From positions 3,483,021 through 3,547,020 of the forward strand of contig OX335642.1 of NCBI GenBank assembly GCA_946894095.1: DNA of 64,000 nucleotides, read 5' to 3'. The translations under genes and the position numbers were made by a program. Below, piece after piece: positions 10,101 through 17,869 of this stretch. The notes under the pieces are model-generated. The model did no database searches, had not been told where the DNA came from, and saw only the letters and a program-made list of their open reading frames with translations. Origin of the DNA: Incurvaria masculella. Its lineage: Eukaryota > Arthropoda > Insecta > Lepidoptera > Incurvariidae. How positions within the stretch are numbered: the stretch's first letter is position 1; every line of letters begins with the position of its first letter.

Positions 10101-12963
10101 CAGGTCTAATAATAAGATCCAAAACCTAGAACATCCAAAAGTATATATTTTTCATGTAAATTATAAAATGCATATAATCTAACCCAACCTAACCTAATTG
10201 AAAATATCCGTATTCATAAGACTTTTGGACGGGATGGTTTTGGACCTTGTGCTTTTCAGACTTTCGATGTGTCCCCTGTTCAGAGTGGGTGGACTAGCTA
10301 TGTCCGTACTAAGTCGCATTTTGTATGTTTAGTCCGCTGATATTCCTTTATTAAATTTGGACAGTTCACTCTGAAAACGACTGCTATTCTTTAACAAGAT
10401 GTGGTTTCCATCGTTAAGAATTTTTTTTTTGTTGACACCTAATTCCTAAAGAAACTGCAGGGCGACTTAGCCGGTCCTCTCGCTTCACTTTAGCTGAACA
10501 CTCTGCGTCCGTAACGTGCGGCGTCCTTGCAGGTGACGCTCAGCTCGCGCTCCCTGGACGGCGCGTTCGAGCTGCACGCGCGCGTGCGCCGCTCGCTCGA
10601 CGCGCGCCGCACGCGCTGGCCGACGTTCCTCTCGCTGGTGGACGGAGCGCTCGCCGTGCTGAACTCTCTGCTCCTACATAGAGAGGAACTCCTCGAAGAC
10701 AGGTATGTTTTTAGGGTTCATACCAGAAGGGTGCCAACGGAACCCTATTAATAAGGCTCCGCTGTCCGTCCGTCCGTCCATCACAGGTCTGTATCTCATG
10801 AACCGTAATATCCTACCTATTACGGTTGATGAGATACAGCCATTCATGACATAGAATAATAATAATAAAATTAAAAAATAATTAAAAAAACGTGATTTTT
10901 TGGGTTAAATCTTGTACGATGGAACCCCTCGTGTGTGAGTTCAACTCACACTAGCTGTAGTAGCTGTTTTTGCAGTGGGATTGCCATGGTAATAACTCGC
11001 TAGATGAATAGCGGATGAACAGGCGTAAGAGTGATCAATTCTGATGTTTAGTTGCATATCGTACCATGTCGAGTGCTAAGTTTCAGTTCACTTGGCCGAA
11101 TAACATGAATGACAGTTAATATGGAACTAAATATAAGTAAACGTCAGATTTTATCACTCTCTTGCCTGTTCACCTGCTATTCTCTATGCTGCTGCTATGA
11201 AAACATGTATGTCTGTATAAGAAGCGAAAGAAGTGTGCTGTACTGTATGGCGCTCTATGAGCTCTATCATCTCTGCCTACCCCTCCGGGAAAGCAGCGTA
11301 CAGGTATTTATGTAACATAGATGGTTAATATCGGTGAAGGATGGACGGTAGTTACAACCGAAACTCGTTTGTATGCGGCGTAGCCACTTTTACATACTAT
11401 GGTGGTAGCCCCTGCGAGTCAGATCACTTACGAATTCGCTTACTACTTACACAGACACTCTATTACGAGTTCCATGTGATTGTGATTCGTGAATTTCCCG
11501 ACAGATGGCCGTGCTACCTGCAGTGCTACCGCGGCGTGGTCGCGTCTCTGTGCGCGCGCGCAACCGCCGACGCTCAGCTCGATCGGGCGACGGAGGAGCG
11601 GCTGGCCGAGACGGCGCACACACTCGAAAAGTAGGTCTCCCATGCACTTAGGGCCGAGTGTACGAAAGGACAGCAAGGTCAACAAATTATTAATGCCTAA
11701 ACATTAACATTGTTGCACAAAAGTTAATCATTACGTTGATCACTGCTTTTAGCCGCTAATTGTAATAACTCCTGATCCATTGGTTAGCATTAAAGATACG
11801 GTTTAATAATATTTCAAAGTGCCAAAAGTCACTATTTTTGCATGTGCTCGGTGCTAATATGAGTAATCTGTGGTGCCGCCAACAGCGGATATTAAACCGA
11901 TATATTGGGCGCTAGTAGCGCCACCCCGCAGCAAAATGTTTTTGTTTGTTAGTACAAACAGTAGATGCTAGATGGCGCTTCCATTAGTTATTGTATTTTA
12001 TACTGAGAAATGACAGCACTATATCAGAGCCCCTAGGCATACTTGTCACCTAAATGGCGTTTACGCCAAACCGATCTACTGGCATTTTCAAATCTATGGA
12101 AAATTTAAGAGCGTGACGTTTACGCCGAGTCTGCGTTTTTGTAGACCAAGTTTGATTTCGACAGGTTGAAGAAGTAAAACCACATAAGTAGTAAAACTTG
12201 TATGGGATTGGATATTATACGTAACTTCGAAGTTTCGTAAACGCCAATTTAGGTGAGAATTCCGACTTCCAAACTGCTTCGGTGCTGCTGAGAGGTGCCA
12301 TACAAAAAAATCCTGCGCCACTGCGAATGTGTTCTAAAGAAGCGTTCGTCAAGTCAGTTCCCACGCACACAAACCCGCCAATACTTCTGTGTCTATGTTT
12401 GCATGTTGCATGTGAGTTTAGGTTGGGTTGGTAGTTTTTTAAAATTGGAGACAGCGGATATAGTAATCACGCTAGATGGCATGTCTCTTTCGTTTTTATC
12501 TATGGTTCAAATCCACCCAGTTCAATGTGGCCGTGCTCATAAAGGAAACGTCCAGACCTGGCACACATTTCCTTCGTGAATGCGATGTGTTGGGCTAATA
12601 TGACGGTGGTTGTGGTGGTATTAGCCATCCATGCTCAGGCACATAAAAGAAATAAACAATAAACACATTACCTGATCTTGCTACCGCAGGTTGACGCAGG
12701 CAATCTGCAAACGGCGCGCGCAAGTCTCCCGGCTCGCCGCCTACCTCGTCGCCGACATCTGCTCCGCGCTCGAGCGGTGCGCACCCGCCGGCGCCGTGCG
12801 GCAACACCTCAGCAACAGCGTTGCGCTGCTCATCCAAGCGTCCGAGAGCACGTACTCCGCCGCGTTTCTCAGGAGGGCACTGGCCGGCAGCCCGGGCCAT
12901 GTCACTATGTTCAATCTTTATACCATGTACAAGAGGTACCATAAGTATGTCGGTACTTCGTGA
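1082..12963 (+). CDS. URB2: URB2/Npa2-like nucleolar ribosome-biogenesis protein, 11 exons
   Basis: Coding exons: 1082-1103, 1389-1606, 2263-3607, 3970-4151, 4710-4934, 6305-7603, 7998-8312, 9062-9424, 10533-10702, 11505-11630, 12690-12963. They sum to 4539 nt (1512 aa plus stop) with every junction in phase; human URB2 is about 1.5 thousand residues. The protein is an almost featureless run of helices with no catalytic motif, as expected of the family. The C-terminus (about 1320-1512) carries the family signature and ends ...LYTMYKRYHKYVGTS, very like the LY--YK-Y-KY-GK end of URB2 proteins. Known role: yeast Urb2/Npa2 acts in the earliest pre-60S particles in the nucleolus with Npa1, Dbp6, Nop8 and Rsa3. 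The N-terminal stretch KRRLDDENTPLAKRLCLAR is basic and could be a nuclear/nucleolar signal (inference). Exons 9-11 are far GC-richer than exons 3-8. Most introns contain SINE, LINE or MITE debris. Confidence 0.82.
1389..1606 (+). CDS. URB2: URB2 exon 2 (residues 8-80)
   Basis: Acceptor TTTTCAG, donor GTAAGC. Encodes the basic N-terminus VKRRLDDENTPLAKRLCLAR and the start of the helical body (ERALTDWLHGLVPDDVVV). Ends in phase 0. Confidence 0.75.
2263..3607 (+). CDS. URB2: URB2 exon 3 (residues 81-529)
   Basis: The largest exon. Acceptor CCATTTTAG; donor GTGAGT directly after GGATTCGTCA. An uninterrupted helical frame (VVAKYLENNAATPEV... to ...ILLSEGFV). Reading into the intron meets a stop within a few codons, supporting the donor. 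Confidence 0.85.
3970..4151 (+). CDS. URB2: URB2 exon 4 (residues 529-589)
   Basis: Too short for a simple ORF scan. Acceptor TATTCACAG, donor GTGAGT. Reads SPSLVILSEVLAAILSSV, then LEHSKMADHTVPLHIAQEFW, and ends SECLLSFSY. Phases fit both neighbours (1 nt carried in, 0 out). Confidence 0.8.
4326..4510 (-). mobile_element. LINE 3'-end fragment in URB2 intron 4
   Basis: On the minus strand the translation contains REFNVDILKIRT and LPAELFPLKYNLGSLYHLCL. These match the 'HPFTVDI--IRT ... WN-LP-EVF' end of Jockey-like reverse transcriptase ORFs seen better at 15190-15560 and 47163-47408. Degenerate. Confidence 0.5.
4710..4934 (+). CDS. URB2: URB2 exon 5 (residues 590-664)
   Basis: Acceptor CATTTTTCAG, donor GTGAGA, 75 codons in phase 0. 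Reads NNRLETAFLRLCASYTKLKL, later DDVYDLGLILPCMNDHEWI, ending SAGSIAAL. Confidence 0.8.
4935..5483. other. URB2 intron 5, left part
   Basis: Intron sequence with a short (CA)n run near 5181-5190. The short open frame at 4945-5139 has no recognisable protein. Nothing else seen. Confidence 0.4.
5496..5570 (-). repeat. tRNA-Leu-like pol III promoter module (SINE head or tRNA relic)
   Basis: Reverse strand reads GGGTGGCGGAATTGGTAGAC (A box, 5544-5563) and GCTGGTTCAAGTCCAGCC (B box, 5500-5517) with the T stem GCTGG/CCAGC perfectly paired. The D-arm wording is that of bacterial/organellar tRNA-Leu rather than an animal nuclear tRNA. The middle is too short for a real tRNA-Leu, so it is not called as a functional gene. 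Confidence 0.45.
5881..6160 (+). repeat. GGTTCCGTACCC interspersed element, copy 1 (URB2 intron 5)
   Basis: Starts TAGGGTTCCGTACCCAAAGG, has a (CCGT)n-like stretch and ends with GGTACAGAACCC, a hairpin GTGCGAGcCcGACTCGCAC and TTGGCCGG. The family occurs about ten times here. AGGGTTCCGTACC at the left recurs inverted near the right end. No coding capacity; a very common moth/butterfly repeat type. Confidence 0.7.
6305..7603 (+). CDS. URB2: URB2 exon 6 (residues 665-1097)
   Basis: 433 codons, donor GTAAGA after GAAAATGCG. Starts FVLQIQKVLACDLLSGEENS after TTCTTTCAG. An in-frame alternative acceptor 18 nt later (AAATTCAG, start at 6323) would drop six residues; the first was preferred for its better pyrimidine tract. 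Helical throughout. Confidence 0.83.
7725..7945 (+). repeat. Degenerate tRNA-derived SINE body (URB2 intron 6)
   Basis: Shares CATGGTTCGGAATCCATG, 'GATCCAGTTCAATGTAGT', 'GGTCCTGG-ATG-CACC' and the terminal 'TAATA-CATG' with the full SINEs at 20660-21082 and 46683-47085. Head missing. Confidence 0.55.
7998..8312 (+). CDS. URB2: URB2 exon 7 (residues 1098-1202)
   Basis: Acceptor TGTTTTCAG, donor GTAAGA, 105 codons. Reads VTAIQNTESKPQHIDASIQL, then LLNIILRNIRKLATHDIFKE, ending TVDLGNFMALK. Confidence 0.83.
8765..9000 (-). repeat. tRNA-derived SINE, head and proximal body (URB2 intron 7)
   Basis: Minus strand begins at the tRNA-like head (GAGCCG...; B box GGGTTCAAATCG at about 8924-8935) and runs into the shared SINE body. 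It lies just before exon 8 and extends that exon's reading frame upstream by chance. Confidence 0.6.
9062..9424 (+). CDS. URB2: URB2 exon 8 (residues 1203-1323)
   Basis: Acceptor ATGTTCCAG, donor GTAAGT, 121 codons. Starts APAAIVSSKCSSNSVLTSHE and contains an acidic tract (FDDTQYDDESEAV ... LDIDDEICEVV). The open frame upstream of 9062 is SINE sequence and is not part of the exon. Confidence 0.82.
9734..10078 (-). mobile_element. Jockey-like LINE reverse-transcriptase fragment
   Basis: Minus-strand frame contains QLNILKCKKMYITKN and VESMRDLGIIIDKK, the thumb-region 'LN--KC--M-F ... RDLG---D' block of Jockey-group RT. It corresponds to the segment IEKCQIISFSR...IRDLGVILDKK of the large LINE at the right end. 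Truncated at both ends, in URB2 intron 8. Confidence 0.65.
10112..10252. repeat. Small inverted-repeat element
   Basis: CCAAAACC...CATCCAAAAGT at the left is inverted at the right (ACTTTTGGACGG...GGTTTTGG), enclosing about 90 bp of AT-rich sequence. MITE-like; no family assigned. Confidence 0.4.
10533..10702 (+). CDS. URB2: URB2 exon 9 (residues 1324-1380)
   Basis: Acceptor TCCTTGCAG, donor GTATGT. Very GC-rich at third positions. Reads VTLSSRSLDGAFELHARVRR, then RWPTFLSLVDGALAVLNSLL. Beginning of the conserved C-terminal Urb2 region. Confidence 0.82.
10710..10955 (+). repeat. GGTTCCGTACCC element, copy 2 (URB2 intron 9)
   Basis: Diverged copy beginning only 8 bases inside the intron after the exon 9 donor. 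Contains the GTCCGTCCGTCC run and the 'ATCTCATGAACCGTAATA' block, and ends in TGTGTGAGTTCAACTCACA. Confidence 0.6.
10956..11504. other. Remainder of URB2 intron 9
   Basis: AT-rich with short repeat debris ('ATCTCTGCCTACCCCTC' at about 11269-11285 is also found near 20480 and is part of a LINE 3' region). No exon seen. Confidence 0.35.
11505..11630 (+). CDS. URB2: URB2 exon 10 (residues 1380-1422)
   Basis: Acceptor TTTCCCGACAG, donor GTAGGT. Completes the split Arg codon, then WPCYLQCYRGVVASLCARAT, ending ERLAETAHTLEK. The open frame left of 11505 is intronic. Confidence 0.8.
12036..12272 (+). mobile_element. MITE-A (CCTAAATTGGCGTTTACG family), copy 1
   Basis: Left end TCACCTAAATGGCGTTTACG and right end CGTAAACGCCAATTTAGGTG are inverted repeats enclosing about 200 bp. 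Same family at 31270-31405, 41500-41692, 41757-43516 and 48098-48335. Lies in URB2 intron 10. Confidence 0.65.
12310..12440 (+). repeat. Copy of the 240-bp block repeated at 25975-26465
   Basis: 'GCGAATGTGTTCTAAA', 'AAGTCAGTTCCCACGCACAC' and 'CTATGTTTGCATG' recur in order in the tandem block at 25975-26465. No coding sense seen. Confidence 0.45.
12495..12655 (+). repeat. SINE 3' part (URB2 intron 10)
   Basis: Matches the 3' half of the tRNA-derived SINE: CCAGTTCAATGTGGCCGTGC, then GGTATTAGCCATCCATGCTC and a terminal CACATAAAAGAAATAAA. Confidence 0.6.
12690..12963 (+). CDS. URB2: URB2 exon 11 (residues 1422-1512, stop TGA)
   Basis: Acceptor CTACCGCAG. Reads LTQAICKRRAQVSRLAAYLV, then the family-typical end SESTYSAAFLRRALAG, MFNLYTMYKRYHKYVGTS, stop 12961-12963. 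The last 120 or so bases have been copied in tandem downstream (12975-13440 and 13735-14085). Confidence 0.85.
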
Positions 12964-12974
12964 TGTGTCTACCT

Positions 12975-13440
12975 TAGCAACAATTTCCACCACTCACCAG
13001 GTCTATGAGAGTACGTACGCCACCGTGTTTCTCAGGAGGGCACTGGCCGCAGCCCGTGCCATATAACTATGTTCAATCTCTAACCATGTACAAGAGGTTC
13101 CATAAGTATGTCGGTACGTCGTGACGTGTGTACCTTAGCAACAGTTTTCACCACTCACCAGGTCTATGAGAGTACGTACACCGCCGTGTTTCTCAGGAGG
13201 GCACTGGCCGGCAGCCCGGGCCATGTCACTATGTTCAATCTCTATACCATGTACAAGAGGTACCATAAGTATGTCGGTATTTCAGCACGTGTGTACCTTA
13301 GCAACAGTTTTCATCGCTTACCAAGTCTATGAGAGTACGTACGCCGCCATGTTTCTCAGGAGGACACTGGCCGGCCTCATGTCATGATTTTCAATCTCTA
13401 AACCATGTGGAATCGTACCATGATTATGTCATTACTTCGT
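12975..13440 (+). repeat. Tandem copies of the end of URB2 exon 11
   Basis: Three downstream copies of the last ~120 coding bases plus ~40 bp of trailing sequence. Corresponding positions fall at about 12840 (true exon), 13001, 13162 and 13324, so the unit is 161 bp. Each copy keeps 'GAGAG-ACGTAC', 'TTTCTCAGGAGG-CACTGGCC' and, in copy 3, the whole FLRRALAGSPGH...YTMYKRYHKYVG coding sense. None is needed by the gene model, whose stop precedes them; they would fall in the 3' UTR. Confidence 0.75.
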
Positions 13441-13734
13441 AATGTGTGTACCTTAGCAACAGTTTTGCAATGTAATCAATGAAACGAAGATGTAAGAATG
13501 CTAATGCTTCTTGCCACCGGTGTGCAGTATGTGTAAGCAACCAACACGTTTGGGACTGATCGAGCCCACGGGCAAGCGAGTGGTTATACAGGATGGAATT
13601 ACTATTATAAAGCAGAATAAATATGTTTAATTGATGCGTGGAAATACGATTAAAAGTATGTAAGGCAGATAAGGAGGGAGTAATAGCTGGGGAGGTGGAC
13701 TCGGAATGACTTAATGTACCTCGGCAACTGTGTG
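13441..13734 (+). other. Possible URB2 3' UTR end
   Basis: Unique sequence with AATAAA at 13616-13621, the first such signal after the stop outside an obvious repeat. If used, the 3' UTR is about 670 nt and includes the copied exon ends. Confidence 0.35.
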
Positions 13735-14085
13735 CCTGCCCAATCAGGGCTCCGAGAGCACACGCTCCATCGGGTTTCTCAGGAGGGTACTGGCCGGTAG
13801 TCCAGCGGCCTTATTGCCGAACAGCGACTGTCACTGCCAGCGTCGGTGTCGCTGCTAACGAGTCATCGCATACAAGATTTTTCGCCTACCATCGACTTAC
13901 CGATACCGATGATATAGACTATGTCGATGGCGGCTACAGATAAAAATTAAATGCGGTTGCCTATCTTTTATCCGCAGTAACGGTAGCCGCAAAATTTGGT
14001 ATGCGATGACTCGTTAGCATCGACACTGACGCTGGCAGCGACAGACGCTGTTCGGCAATAAGGCCGCAGGCCATGTCACTATGTA
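13735..14085 (+). repeat. Fifth copy of the URB2 exon end, split by a foldback element
   Basis: Left half 13748-13805 (GAGAGCACACGCTCC, TTTCTCAGGAGGGTACTGGCC, GGTAGTCC) and right half (GGCCATGTCACTATGT, about 14069-14084) are contiguous in the parent exon but separated here by the element at 13808-14068. Confidence 0.65.
13808..14068. mobile_element. Foldback MITE with ~78-bp terminal inverted repeats
   Basis: GCGGCCTTATTGCCGAACAG at the left is inverted at the right, and pairing continues with few mismatches through GAGTCATCGCATACNA (about 78 bp per arm). The ~100-bp centre contains a smaller imperfect inverted repeat. No ORF. Insertion point known from the split exon copy. Confidence 0.75.
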
Positions 14086-14369
14086 CATGTTATGTAAATG
14101 CACTTTATCAGACTCGAAGTCAATGACATGGTGCAAGCAGATAGGTATCGAACCAAAACATCCGGGGGTTGGAAGGGTGGCCCAAACCGCTAATTAAAGC
14201 CTTCTTTAGTTAATAAATAGATACATATGATTATAATGAGGACAATTTACAAAAATACATATTTGTTCATGTACATACCAATGCTTCAATTGTTTATTTT
14301 CCAATAAAAAAAAATCGATTAGGTAATTTGGTTTTATTTATTTAATACCCACTTATGCGTTTTTATGGA

Positions 14370-14760
14370 ACCTGACATATATGGATGGCTCATACCACAC
14401 AACTACCGTCATGATATTAACGCCAAGACATCATAAGGAATTACGTGCCATGCCAGGACCTTCCCTTTATGAGCACAGATACATTGAACTGGATGGAAAA
14501 CAGTAATTTTTCATTGCCGCTTCAACCATAGTTCCATCCGATGCGTTGGTGCCAACCTGGGCGGGCTTAACCCTACCACCTAGTAGGGGAAGGGGACCTA
14601 AATTTGTCCCGAAACATGGAACAGTTTGCATTCGTAACGAAATGCACTTATCAGGCACAGAAAGAGAAAGAAAGTGCTGCATGAACAGGGCGAGGATTTG
14701 AACTCTAAACTCTCGCATGAAAGGCAAGTACTCTCTAGCCCCTACACCACGAGCTATTCT
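14370..14760 (-). repeat. tRNA-derived SINE
   Basis: Minus-strand element: head near 14700-14756 (B box GAGTTCAAATCC), body GGTAGGGTTAAGCCCGCCCA, end 'AGCCATCCATA'. It lacks the poly-A of better copies. Abuts MITE-B at 14757. Confidence 0.6.
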
Positions 14761-15145
14761 TAAGAACGGCCCGTAAGCCATGCTCCCCATACAAACGTAG
14801 TTTACTAATCATTTGGAAACCGCTATTCCAATTAAATTGATATTTAATATCTAATATCAGGTAACAAATATCTGTGTCTGCACGCTTTTGTTTTTTTTGA
14901 AAAATCCAAACCGAATGAAATGAATGCAAAAAGAAAATCTTCATACGAATTTCGTTTTCTCTGTGGTTTGAACCAGAATACATTTACCGAAAAAACAAAG
15001 GTGAAAAAAAGAACTGAACAAAGAACAAAGAAAAAACATATTTGTAGCCTAATATTAGATACCAAATATCAAGTAAGTTGGAACAGTGGTTTTCAAATCA
15101 TTAGTAAACTACGTTTGTATGGTAGGCGAAATTTTCAGGTGCTAC
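14757..15145 (+). mobile_element. MITE-B (TTAAGAACGGCCCGTAAGC family), copy 1
   Basis: Starts TTAAGAACGGCCCGTAAGCC. Internal TTTACTAATCATTTGGAAAC is inverted near the right end (TCAAATCATTAGTAAAC), so the whole element folds back. Other copies at 31710-32080, 47602-47915 and 57119-57297. TTAA flanks suggest TTAA-specific insertion. Confidence 0.65.
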
Positions 15146-15189
15146 ATAATGTTTTCTAAATTTTTTTTTTTATGAAACCCATACAAGAG

Positions 15190-15560
15190 CATCGGAGCTG
15201 CATATCGCTCTACCTCCGTCCCCTATCTATCACCACTCAACGCGGAACAGGCAGCTGATGCACCCATTCACTGTCGACATTCAGAAAATAAGAACCAACC
15301 GGTCCCTTAGATTCTTAATCCACAGGGTCGGTGAACAGTGGAATCGACTCCCTGCCGAGGTATTTCCAAGTTACAGCCTGAGTTCCTTCCAACATGGTGT
15401 GAAGAAGCGCTTGGCCGGGCGGTATGGTGATTGCGAGGCCCTGTGAAAGTTCGAAAACCCATAGTCATGTCAGGCACCTCTTATGTGAGGTCCAGGCGTA
15501 CGCCATATGCCGCGCTTAACGTTAAAGAAATACCATTTCGACACAAGACAGGTACAGGCG
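15190..15560 (+). mobile_element. LINE ORF2 3' end fragment (Jockey-like)
   Basis: Plus-strand translation reads HPFTVDIQKIRTNRSLRFLI, then GEQWNRLPAEVFPSYSLSSF and KKRLAG, the usual last residues of Jockey-type RT proteins, followed by a 3' UTR. 5'-truncated. Confidence 0.6.
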
Positions 15561-15674
15561 CTGGCAAATAAATGGAACCCTGGTGTGGGATTTTATTTAG
15601 GGAGCGTGCACAAACCACCTGTTCGCATGTTCCCTCTTTTGTAACCTTTGTCATCCTTCATGTAACCTTTGTCA

Positions 15675-15875
15675 ATCTCAGCCCAGTGAAGCGGCGCCGT
15701 GTCGTTCGATAATAGAGGTAAAGCTACTCTGGGCGCGGTTGAGTTAGCCGTCGAGGCTGGTAGTTGATTCCAGGTAAAACTGCAGGTCCCCTTCCCTACT
15801 TAATAGGTGGTAGGGTTAATCCCGCCCGGGTTGGTAACATCGGATTAAATAATTAATGGTCGGAGTAGCGCCACG
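15675..15875 (+). repeat. Older, diverged copy of the 5S/tRNA-cored SINE
   Basis: 'CAGCCCAGTGAAGCGGCGCC', 'GGTAAAGCTACTCTGGGCGC', 'GAGTTAGCCGTCGA' and 'GTAGTTGATTCC' align in order with A box, 5S-like core and B box of the element at 19878-20262; the shared body (GCAGGTCCCCTTCCCTACTT, GGTAGGGTTAATCCCGCCCG) follows. Confidence 0.5.
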
Positions 15876-16337
15876 GTGATTCGTGCATAGCTGTACTACT
15901 ACAACTCCTAAAAAATTGGAAGTCGCAAATAAATTTATTGCCAGCGCACTAACAGTTTTGGATTCTTTTTAAATTTCATTTATTTAAAATTGTTTGGTAG
16001 TCAAACTACATTAAGTTACGTCAAAAGGATCCGTGGATTCGATCAACCCAGTAAAGAAGAACCCGCAAAGAAACTTCACTGGTTTACATAACACATTTTT
16101 CCATCCACAATTTTGAAATAAACACTTAGATCTAAATACTACTGCCAAACAATTCCTTGGGAGAACAGATTAAGGAAAAGAACAATAGAAACAGCAACCC
16201 TCAGTTTAAATTACTTACACTAACAAAGTTACTAATTAACTTACTTAATAACAGCCAGTACGTAATATTTAGGAGGCGCAGTACCTTGATGCGCCCATGC
16301 GATTGGTCTATGCCACCAAACCACCTTTTTTGAGCGG
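15876..16337. other. Intergenic, nothing recognised
   Basis: AT-rich sequence without exon, RNA gene or inverted-repeat element that I can identify. Confidence 0.3.
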
Positions 16338-16640
16338 CTCGTAGCTTAGCGGCTCAGGGGCTTGCCTTGACCAAGAGGTCTAGGATCAAATCCCCACCCC
16401 GTTCATGCACCACTTTTTTATGTTACTAGACATGGATGGTTAGTACCAAACTCTTACATTCCAAATCTAAGAACCAGCCGAGCCTCTAGATCTGCGATCC
16501 TTTATCTATAGAGTCGGTAAACAATGGAATGTCCAGGTATTTCCCCCAAATGACAACCCTGGGGTCTTTCAAACACGGTATGTTTGCATGGTTTTCGCAG
16601 CACCCTTTTTCGAATGTTCGAAAGTCCTGGTGGGCGGCAT
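16338..16640 (+). mobile_element. SINE head followed by LINE 3' fragment
   Basis: 16331-16430 is a tRNA-like head (GAGCGGCTCGTAGCTTAGCG; B-box-like AGGATCAAATCC). From 16431 the sequence shifts to LINE-type text ('TCTAAGAACCAGCCGAGCC', 'AGAGTCGGTAAACAATGGAA') homologous to the RT C-terminus at 15300-15400, with frameshifts. Confidence 0.5.
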
Positions 16641-17765
16641 ATGCCACAACAGCATGTTATTATATTTTTATTAGACCATCATCACACCGAGAGTCATCGC
16701 CTCTTTTAACAATCTTTGAGGGAGAGGAGAACAATCGTACTCGTATAGTTTCTTACAGCGCTCACCTCAGAGGCAACATACTTGTCAAGTAAGTATCAGA
16801 TATTATATTTATGTTTAGTTCCCGTTATAATCCAGACAGATATACAGACGCCAGACTTTCAACTGTACAATAAGTGACGGCATTGTGACGGTCACTTTAT
16901 TTATTTTTACATGCGTCATGTTGACGTCGAATTTGGAAAGATTTAGTTTGAATTATTTCTCTTCCGAGTTTTGCAACACAAAAATAAATGCGATGGAGAT
17001 AAATGTTAACCGAAATTGGTAGCAGAACGTACTCATGGCAGTAAAACGGCACCGTCGCAAAGAAAGCATTAAAATTAGTTTGATATCAGTTGGCGCGCGT
17101 TTTTAAAGTTTATCTAAGTATGACGTGATTTACTTCCTGTTATCCATATATGGGCAAATGTCGGGCGCATGCTCTCATTGGCGGTCACCGGCTGTCAGAA
17201 AGTGACTCACGGCGGGAGGTATGAAAAAAGGAACTTTTGTATTTAGAAGTATGTATATTTTGCAATTTGACTACTGAACTGATAACTTTATAAAATAACT
17301 TGTTTTTTTCCTTATTTGGATTATCTTTACAATCCTTAATTAATCAATAACGCATATACTTTTTCGGCGGTGAAACAATTAAATAAAATATTATTATTTT
17401 ACAAAAGACCGATTCTGTTCATTCATTATTTCAAAACCTCTTGTACATTTCTTATTAACATTGGAACAAAAATATTTCAATCAATTTAGTGGACTTTGTG
17501 CCATACATAACCGACCATGGAAATATTATTATTGCCAAGATATTTTTGGATGCACATAATGAAGCGCGCAGCTGTGAAACAGCAAACGTCACCAAGAACA
17601 TTGATTGCTTTATTATATTGTTTTATTCACAGAGATAAGAAAATACATATATATTAAGAACGCATTTGTTTGCCATTCATTTCTAGATGTTGTGATTCCG
17701 TAACACGTAATTTATAGAATAAAAGAAAATAAAAAGTTTCGTCATTGATGCTTGCGGTGCTGACG
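16641..17765. other. Intergenic region upstream of cofilin
   Basis: No exon seen. Contains TGACGTCGAA (about 16922) and TGACGTGA (about 17120), which resemble CRE/ATF half sites; whether they act on cofilin is unknown. Confidence 0.3.
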
Positions 17766-17866
17766 CATGCGCGCTCCCCCTGCCCCGCCCTTCGCCGCTC
17801 CGCCAGTGTGCTTCCGGTCGCGACGCGAATTGCTAGTGTGTTTAGTGTGTGCTGAAATAATTCAAT
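17766..17866 (+). promoter_or_regulatory. tsr: GC-rich core promoter / 5' UTR of cofilin
   Basis: Abrupt shift from AT-rich to GC-rich sequence (CCCCGCCCTTCGCCGCTCCG) immediately before the ATG, without a TATA box. A TSS around the CAGTGTG motifs (about 17804 or 17834) is plausible but unproven. Confidence 0.4.
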
Positions 17867-17869
17867 ATG
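17867..17869 (+). CDS. tsr: Cofilin coding exon 1 (initiator Met only)
   Basis: ATG directly followed by the consensus donor GTAAGT. Exon 2 begins exactly at the Ala2 codon. Context TTCAATATG. Confidence 0.8.

Noticed and set aside
13108..13387. Separate small genes in the URB2 3' region
   Set aside because: These frames are copies of the URB2 exon 11 end, not independent genes.
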